From: Gaertneriomyces semiglobifer
Taxonomy: Eukaryota > Chytridiomycota > Chytridiomycetes > Spizellomycetales > Spizellomycetaceae
Direction of reading: 5' to 3'
DNA: 64,000 nucleotides
Assembly (NCBI GenBank): GCA_025558075.1
Contig: JAHLKF010000003.1
Location: 620,001 to 684,000 of the forward strand
Position numbers and translations under genes: made by a program. Under the pieces are notes generated by a model. It did not search any database and was not told the DNA's origin. It saw only the letters and a list, made by a program, of their open reading frames with translations. Below, in pieces: positions 57,621 to 64,000 of the stretch (position 1 is the first letter of the stretch; each line of letters begins with the position of its first letter).

Positions 57621-60032
57621 CTACGCAACCATGTCTGGATAATGCTCCTCCAAAAACGCCACAACCCTCTGTTTGTCATCATCGACTGCCTTTTTTAATC
57701 CAGACATCTGTGTTTTCAGTATCACCGCGTCGTAGCACGCTATGAGTTGTGTGTATCCGCTAGGCGTCAGAGATCGTTCCGCATTCACCATATCAACAAT
57801 CGCGGGAATAACATCCTCTCTCTGGTTTTTGGCCAACACTCGTAACCAAATGGACCAGTTTTCCGCGTCCATTCCCAGGTATGGTGCATCGGTATCCTTC
57901 TGAAATATATCTTGGACCGCCTTGACCGTGCGTTCCCTGCCATGTGCCGCTAAACCAAGCAAGAATGATTTTATACAGGCTTGTGATATCGCAGCCTTGC
58001 TGGCATCCCGATGTCGCAAAAGATCCGAAAATATTTGAACAAGACCCACAAGGCTGTCCGAGTTGGAGAGCTGGGTATGTGCATCCATCGCGTACTGGTA
58101 AACGTGGTCTGCGCAACGGGTGCCCTTGGAAGTGAGCGCTCGGTAAAGAAGGAGGATCAGCTGACAACTTTCAGACAAGTCATCTTGTGCGAAAGCAGGC
58201 GAAGTTGCAGCGTTACTTTGGTCGGTTGACAAGGACTTTCCAAGTGTTCGCAGAAGATTCTCAAAGCCCACCCGCTGCTTTTGTATTACTTTTGCGAGGT
58301 CAACGGAATCTGAAGCAGTGTTCCGATCCAGTGACATCAGCTTGGCTGCTGCTGGTAGACGCAAAGCGTGTATGTTCGCTTCAATCAATTTGAGAAATGC
58401 TAATGGCCGTAGTGAGAATCCCGCTCTGACCATGTCGTAGCAGATTTTTGTTGCAATATCCACTTGATTCCACAAAAGAAATCCCTCCAACGCAACTGTA
58501 TAACATGACTCGGTTGGAGTTAGATGAGCATCATGAAGCTCCTTCCAACATTGTTGAAATAGTTCCGGGTTGCGCGATTCGATTGCGGACTTCATCACCA
58601 CAGCATACATTGGCGCCTGCATTTCACCCGCTTTCTTGAAATTGCGGTACAGCCGTGCCACATCAGCCGCACTACCAGCCTTGCTGTAGGCAGCTAAAAG
58701 CCGCACGTATAACCGCCTGCTCAGATGGGTCGACGCCGGAAGACACTTGTTGATAAACTCTTCCGCATCAGCTACTCTGCCTGCTCCACATAGGGCTATC
58801 ACCACTCGATCTACTATCGGTGTGGTTTGAGGACCTTCGAAGGCACTCAGGCTGTCAAGCGTCAGGTTCATAGCGTCGTCCAATTTGCCGTTCTTGGTCG
58901 CGGCCACGACAAGGATGTGGTAGATGACAGGGTTCGGCTGTAAACCCCGGGCTTTAAGATCGTGATATTTCGACATCATCTTGTCGAATTCATTCACTCT
59001 CGAGTATCCAGCCATCAACGTCGAGTATATGTACAGGTTGGGATCCACGGCTTCCTCCAGCATATTCGCATACCAACTTTCCGCAGTCTGCATGTCCTTT
59101 TCCTCTGCATATACTCTTATCAGCGCATGATATGCTCGGACATCAGGTTGTAAGCCGAGATCGCGCATCTCATCAAAAAATTGCTGCACCACATGCACTC
59201 GTTGCGGACCATGTACATCTTTAGTTCCTTTACAAGCGCCTTCCATGAGAAGCGTATACGACTGAGTGTCGGGTAGTATTCCCTCATCAGCCATGCGAGC
59301 AAGGAAAACTTGTGCTTGAGCGATGTCCTTTTTAGCATATATGCGAAGGAACATGTTGTAAGTGCCGATGTCCATGGCTACCCCAGCCGCCGTCATTTCT
59401 TCCAGAACTTTTTGGGCCTCAACAATGTTCTCTGATCTCGCGTGAACTCCAATCAGAGCGTTATACACCGCAGTGTCGATAGGAAACCTTTTCTGAACCA
59501 TATACGCGACAACCTCTCGCGCCTTTTCGGCATCGGACAGGATATCTATCAGTTCAATACAGTGCTCTTGGCTTACGCCAGCCGCTAAGGCAGATGGCTG
59601 CTGCCCACTCTCTTGCGGGGCAGTTTCCGCATGAACCAAGTCGGAAAATTTCATCCAGGCTTGTTTGGCATCCTTACGCTCGATTGCTGCCAGGAACTCT
59701 GGCATATTGGGAGGGCGAACTTCGCGAGTCCACATGTCTTCCGTTGTCTCGTGTGCCGTTCTCTGTGCCGATTCGGACCGAGCCTTGACGGTTGTTCCAC
59801 TGGGTATCCTCAGTTTTGGTTGGAAAACTCTCGGCACAGAATCCCTGGTTTTATGACGCTGTTTCCTCTGTGACGCCGAGGAGGTCCTCGTGGAGACGCA
59901 TCTCGTACTGGCAGACGCCAAGCAGGCGTCATCGAACATTCGCATCCATGGCCTGCTTGTTGAGGTCGCACCTCGTTCCAACTTGCATAGGAAACGAATG
60001 CCGTGCCCTCGAGTGAAAACTGAAGGTATCAT
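57621..60032 (-). CDS. Mitochondrial pentatricopeptide-repeat (PPR) protein
   Basis: Single exon, 803 aa from ATG 60032; the frame is open upstream only through a GTG. The N-terminal 60 residues are Arg/Ser-rich and acid-poor (SASTRCVSTRTSSASQRKQRHK), a mitochondrial leader. PPR motifs are obvious from about residue 180: DTAVYNALIGVHARSENIVEAQKVLEEMTAAGVAMD, GTYNMFLRIYAKKDIAQAQVFLARMADEGILPD, RAYHALIRVYAEEKDMQTAESWYANMLEEAVDP and NLYIYSTLMAGYSRVNEFDKMMSKYHDLKARGLQPN. Further degenerate repeats run towards the C-terminus. Such proteins bind organelle RNA and act in its maturation, stability or translation. The specific target is unknown. Confidence 0.92.
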   Translation of the reverse strand: MIPSVFTRGHGIRFLCKLERGATSTSRPWMRMFDDACLASASTRCVSTRTSSASQRKQRHKTRDSVPRVFQPKLRIPSGTTVKARSESAQRTAHETTEDMWTREVRPPNMPEFLAAIERKDAKQAWMKFSDLVHAETAPQESGQQPSALAAGVSQEHCIELIDILSDAEKAREVVAYMVQKRFPIDTAVYNALIGVHARSENIVEAQKVLEEMTAAGVAMDIGTYNMFLRIYAKKDIAQAQVFLARMADEGILPDTQSYTLLMEGACKGTKDVHGPQRVHVVQQFFDEMRDLGLQPDVRAYHALIRVYAEEKDMQTAESWYANMLEEAVDPNLYIYSTLMAGYSRVNEFDKMMSKYHDLKARGLQPNPVIYHILVVAATKNGKLDDAMNLTLDSLSAFEGPQTTPIVDRVVIALCGAGRVADAEEFINKCLPASTHLSRRLYVRLLAAYSKAGSAADVARLYRNFKKAGEMQAPMYAVVMKSAIESRNPELFQQCWKELHDAHLTPTESCYTVALEGFLLWNQVDIATKICYDMVRAGFSLRPLAFLKLIEANIHALRLPAAAKLMSLDRNTASDSVDLAKVIQKQRVGFENLLRTLGKSLSTDQSNAATSPAFAQDDLSESCQLILLLYRALTSKGTRCADHVYQYAMDAHTQLSNSDSLVGLVQIFSDLLRHRDASKAAISQACIKSFLLGLAAHGRERTVKAVQDIFQKDTDAPYLGMDAENWSIWLRVLAKNQREDVIPAIVDMVNAERSLTPSGYTQLIACYDAVILKTQMSGLKKAVDDDKQRVVAFLEEHYPDMVA

Positions 60033-60349
60033 GACCAACCGCGCACGGCGCACACATAGACGTCCGGTAGCTGATTGACGCTTCTGCCGTGCCTCGTCGT
60101 TTGCTCCTGCTAGTTGCTGATGCTTCCTGCGCTGTCATCAATTATTTTCTCTCAAAACTGTCACGGTGCTTATAGATAACTGAAATGAACAGTTACCGCC
60201 GGTTATTGATTATGACATGCGAGCACCAGTCGCAACGATTTTCGAGACTGTGAACTCAGTAACAGGGATGCGATTTTTACTTTCAATATGATACAATGCT
60301 CTGATAAGCAATAATAGGCACATGCTGTTTGAGGAGAACATTCCAAAAA
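60033..60349. other. Intergenic, PPR promoter side
   Basis: 317 bases with no gene recognised. Confidence 0.4.
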
Positions 60350-61812
60350 TCACTTGTCCTGCCACTTTTTCTTTTTCTTGGTTGGCGTTTGTTTACTTTG
60401 AGGCGACCTCTGCTTTTGCTGTGCTTTGGGCGACTTATACGTCCTCTTGCTCGGCTCATCCAAGCTAAGTATTCCCCCTAACAGCCCCTTTGACTCCGAA
60501 TGACGTCTCCCGCCTCTTTCCACAAATTCTGCATGGAGCCAATCCCAACAGGCGCTGAAATGGCCGGTCGCTTCAGGGACACTAGTGAACGGTAGTCCAG
60601 GATCAACCGCAGGATCTACAGGATCTTCTATACTCAACAGTCCCGCGCAGCCCTTCTTGTAATGAGGACCATTGTTTTTATCGAAAAGAACCCCAGTTCC
60701 CCGCTGGGATGGTCGTAGTCCTACATTCCAATAGTCGAATACTCTACCGAAGAACAGGAGAAAATCCAGAAAAATTTGCCCAGCCGTGGATGGATGCGAG
60801 GGGAACATGATAGGATGGATTTCCAAGAAGGATGCCAGCCACAAAACGATCGCGTATCCCCCGATGCCGTTGGTGGCTGGATTATTTAAACCGCGGCACT
60901 TCATGAAGACCTTCAGAACGAAGACTAATGGTCGCAGAAGGGGTTGTCGCGAAAGCAATGTTCGTGTGACTGCAACGCCGTCAGTGGCGTTTAGTTGTTG
61001 AAACGAGATGTCCACATTGTAACGCTCCTAAAACAATAAATATCGCTTAGCCCAACCAGTTGATAGCCTGATCTTCCCCATTTGGCAAACATCCTACCCA
61101 CCGTTTCAGTCACCTGAATCTTGAGTATTGGTACTCGTGCCTTGCCGAGAATCTGGCACACACCATCCTGTCCTCTGAACGGTTTCATAACACTCTTGAT
61201 TCTCTTCAACTGACTTGCAGCAGCCTTCTGGGTCGCGGCTGGCTGTTGGTCATCAATTATGACGATATCAATGTCCGCCCCTGGGAGACTCAAGCCGGTC
61301 GCAGACGACCCAAAAAGTTCGAAACGCATATTGGGAAATGCAACTTTGAATGCATTCTTAATCAAGGCAATGTAATTCTGACGGCGTTCTGAATGTTCGG
61401 GGGTTTCTAGGAGAAAACGACAAAAGGATTAGCGAGTCTTCCTCGCTTTTTCGGCTTCCCTTATCCTGAGCTTCAGCATAACCAGTCGTTCTGCGGAGGC
61501 AAACGAATCCATGCCGTCCTTACCTGAAAGGACATTGACAAAGTCTTCGATCTCTTGCGACAATCGTTGTTCTAGGGTACCGGTATACAGTCTGCCGGGT
61601 GGCACCCAAGGAGATTGCCCATTCGTCTGAAAGATTTGCGGTTGTAGCCGTGATGGATTGACACTGTTGCCTGCCGGCGGTATGTAGTCGTCAGTATCAT
61701 TGGCGCGGTGCTTTTGTCGAGGCATTGCGTTCGAGTCTGTGGCCAGTCGCTTCGCATTTCTCGTAGTGTCCCCTTCATCCACCTCATGCTTTCGTTTGAC
61801 TACTTCTGTCAT
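60350..61812 (-). CDS. Trf4/PAPD5-type non-canonical poly(A) polymerase
   Basis: Exons 61812-61524, 61406-61114 and 61027-60350 give 419 aa. The nucleotidyltransferase core reads FELFGSSATGLSLPGADIDIVII, with the catalytic Asp pair; the third Asp is in NVDISF, just after the second junction. The PAP-associated domain follows: PLLRPLVFVLKVFMKCRGLNNPATNGIGGYAIVLWLASFLE and LDFLLFFGRVFDYWNVGL. The C-terminus is a Lys-rich tail (TPTKKKKKW). In yeast such enzymes add short oligo(A) tails in the TRAMP complex, feeding RNAs to the nuclear exosome. Exon 1 also supplies VNVLSETPEHSERR across the junction. Confidence 0.93.
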
Positions 61813-62376
61813 ATTGTGGAATGTCTGGGCAGCAAGTCAAGATTCACCCTGGTTTACAACGAGAAAATGTCAAAAAGACACGGGCCTCATCAATGCAAAC
61901 TGGCAACGAACTTTCTGACAAAACAAATGAGAGAAAAAACCGAAGTTGCTGCGATATAAACTATGAGGCTTTCTCAATTCAAAGGCTAATGAAGGAGTGC
62001 GCTATTGCAGGGTCAGGCGTAAACGGCATCTGCAACCGCATCACTTTCACGAATGTGTGAGGCCCATGATATGCATGACGACGGGAGCCTCAAACCGGTA
62101 TGGGAAGACCATCCACAACAGCAGATCTACAGTAAATCTCAACAAGACTCCCTGATAATTGGGCATTCCACATGTGGTATAACTCTGTAGCTTTCTGCAA
62201 TCGAAAAGCCCATCACAGGACAGCATCCGGCAAAGTTTTGTATATATTCTTTTTGCAGTTACTTTATCCATTGAATGCCGCAATCTTCCATTCGAACATA
62301 GGAATCCCCAAACTATCAACTGGAATTTGGTATTGTGTGTACAATTGACGATGGACAAAGGGGCGAGGATCAGCGT
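61813..62376. other. Intergenic
   Basis: Between the poly(A) polymerase start and ATP17 stop. A 103-codon minus frame (62047-62358) has no recognisable feature and is taken as chance. Confidence 0.4.
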
Positions 62377-62753
62377 CTAGTGGAACTCGAAGCGAGGGTG
62401 GTCTACGGTGGCAAAAGAATATCATCAGAATTTACTTTATCAGCTGCCAGGCCATTGCCTATTCGGTATAGATACTTACAGTGACCGCCCTTGAAGTAGC
62501 TGATGTAGTAACCAGTCGGTACCATCACCCCAAGGAAGTGCAAAAGTGGCTTGGGAGAGGAGGTAGCAATGTATCGGGCGTGGTACCTTTGCCAGATGGT
62601 CTTGGGAGTGAAAGGCTGAGCCTGGCCCTTAGGGATGTTCTTGTAGAAAACCTTCATGCGGTTAAACAGAGTAGGGTGAGCCTGGGGGTAAGCCGATGTA
62701 AGCTTGCCGAGCTGGCCAAGCCCGGAGATCGAAGGAGGGAAGATGGAAGGCAT
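62377..62753 (-). CDS. ATP17: ATP synthase subunit f (Fo, mitochondrial)
   Basis: Exons 62753-62480 and 62402-62377 give 99 aa, the expected size. VFYKNIPKGQAQP, ARYIATSSPKPLLHFLGVMVPTGYYISYF and the GGHYHPRF end fit the fungal f subunit of the Fo sector, a one-helix inner-membrane protein. An AG preceded by CTTCTTC just before the ATG suggests a 5'-UTR intron. The last exon is only 26 bases and is placed by its phase-matched HYHPRFEFH tail. Confidence 0.88.
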
Positions 62754-63130
62754 CTCTGAAGAAGGATCCGCTCAACGAGACGTTCTTGTAATCCGACAAC
62801 GATGAATGCAAAAGAGGCTCACCGTCTTTGGTCTGCGTTTTGCAAGTCGCCGAGTGAAGCTCAGGTCGGCAACCGTCGCTAGGCGTTTTCGCGTATTTGG
62901 ACCACCTTTTGGACAAAACCGTTATTACGAACTACGATTGACAAGAGGAAGTAGAATGAACTAGCGTCGGCGTAGGCAAGGCGACAGAGCAGGTGAGGAG
63001 CGGAAGGGAGGAATCCTTCTCGAATTCGAATTTACAAATCAGACATGGGGATGGTTAGATCGCCAATACGGAAGACAATGATCAAATAGATATATATGTT
63101 GACACCTAAAACACCAATGAAAAAACCTAA
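62754..63130. other. Intergenic, ATP17 upstream
   Basis: 377 bases with no gene recognised. Confidence 0.4.
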
Positions 63131-64000
63131 TCAAAATGCATCAACAACACCGCCTAATGCTTCTGCTCCGCTTTCTATCAATCTTTGCTTGCTAATACCG
63201 TCCTCGAGCATTTTCACGATATCTACCCAACCGGCATTCTGTGCTTCATCCTTCGGAGTGCGTCCCCACGCATCTACGGACTCCAGGTTCACACTAACCC
63301 ATGAGGGAATCTGAAGCGACGTTGTGGACGATTGCGCACTCGTAGTAGGTGTGCTTGGACGATGCCACTCAAAAGGCGGCGTCTCGGACCGGGGCGGTGT
63401 ACCGGACCGTAGTGGACTGAACGTGAACGGGTTCCCAGTTGTCACTGGCGGTGTCAACGGCAGAGCGCCGGACACTCCGCTGCCATTATTGGAAGGTCCT
63501 ACCGAGGAGCCGTTTTGAACGACAGCAACTTGTAAAGCATGCGCGATTATGTATTGAACGATATAGACGCTCCCATGCTTTGCGGCCTAACATCACTGGC
63601 ATTAGTCTTGGATCACTCGAAAAGACGCAAAAGGAATAGTCTCGATCGCTTACCACATGCAGAGCTGTCCGCCCATCGACGACACTCCTATTCAAATCAG
63701 CACCGCATTCTACGAGTAGTTTGACCATATCCAGATCCCCCTTGCTGACGGCGCTAATCATCCGTACACAGCACATCTCAAGCTCCTCCTCACCAAAGTG
63801 TGCACCAGCCTGCCGTAACAAGTGAGCGGATTCAGCATTTCGGCATCGGAGTGCATCGTACAACGGACTGTGCCCGAAGCGGTCCCGTAGATGCACATTG
63901 GCACCATGAAGCAATAGAAACTCTACGGCGGTCATGGCATTTTCGGAGGCCGCAATATGAAGTGGCGTCCTTCCGTCATAATCACCGACAGATATGAGCT
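63131..64000 (-). CDS. C-terminal ankyrin part of an L-asparaginase/lysophospholipase (ASPG)-like protein, 5' truncated by the window edge
   Basis: Exons 64000-63654 (runs off the window) and 63586-63131. Ankyrin repeats in order: DYDGRTPLHIAASENAMTAVEFLLLHGANVH, RDRFGHSPLYDALRCRNAESAHLLRQAGAHF, and, after the EEELEMCCVRMISAVSKG linker, LDMVKLLVECGADLNRSVVDGRTALHVAAKHG. This order and spacing, including the GAHFGEEELE linker, match the C-terminus of ASPG-type proteins. A Pro/Ser/Thr-rich disordered stretch and a last repeat-like segment (VDAWGRTPKDEAQNAGWVDIVKMLEDG) close it. The catalytic part, if present, would lie beyond the window. Confidence 0.7.

Noticed and set aside
1..64000. CRISPR arrays or bacterial operons
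   Set aside because: None seen; the window is intron-bearing eukaryotic nuclear DNA.

Overview
The window is nuclear DNA of a zoosporic (flagellated, chytrid-like) fungus. Genes are dense on both strands. Many carry short GT-AG introns of about 43-120 bases, most of them 59-85, and codon phases join cleanly at every proposed junction. Fungal identity rests on a fungal-type Mdm34 (ERMES complex) and the rest of the eukaryotic housekeeping set. Two genes point to a motile cilium: a DRC5/TCTE1-like leucine-rich-repeat subunit of the nexin-dynein regulatory complex (30.7-32.6 kb) and a TPGS2-like tubulin polyglutamylase complex subunit (24.1-25.0 kb). Both are expected in fungi with swimming spores and not in Dikarya. 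No similarity search was run, so names rest on recognised motifs and family knowledge.

Layout. 0-10 kb: a Tse2-like ADP-ribosyltransferase-fold gene with a mitochondrial-type leader, an unrecognised PPxY-like protein, mitochondrial Fe-S factor IND1, a VanZ-like membrane protein, a CX5R tyrosine phosphatase and the R3H/G-patch splicing cofactor SQS1. 10-21 kb: ribosomal protein eL20, a chromodomain protein divergent from an NR2C2AP-like discoidin protein, a seven-exon glycogen phosphorylase, SEN2 tRNA-splicing endonuclease, pyroglutamyl peptidase and eL13. 22-30 kb: a GH5 glycosidase with an unusual hydrophobic insert, TPGS2, an ANKRD40-like protein, a GNAT acyltransferase and a secreted GH13 enzyme. 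30-46 kb: DRC5, PP2A scaffold TPD3, a U1A/U2B''-type snRNP protein divergent from TRM82, PCT1, an SPP1-like PHD protein and MDM34.

46.5-50.3 kb: a twelve-exon BK/Slo-like channel with S1-S6 and RCK-like cytoplasmic regions. The pore position where K+ channels carry TVGYGD reads TSGLST, and there is no acidic calcium bowl. This is the most unusual gene in the window.

50.4-57 kb is an accessory island. Two tRNA-Val(CAC) genes in opposite orientation bracket a secreted M28 aminopeptidase, a diverged inverted-repeat pair that looks like LTR remnants, a 48-base near-perfect palindrome, and a roughly 2 kb degenerate, intronless, frame-shifting coding tract of unknown origin. 57-64 kb returns to housekeeping: a mitochondrial PPR protein, a Trf4-like poly(A) polymerase, ATP synthase subunit f, and the 3' part of a gene ending in ankyrin repeats of the L-asparaginase/lysophospholipase (ASPG) type.

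Mitochondrial (IND1, PPR, ATP17, MDM34) and RNA-processing (SQS1, SEN2, TRM82, snRNP, poly(A) polymerase) functions are well represented. No operon-like organisation is expected or seen. Several neighbours are divergent with 200-250 base shared promoters.
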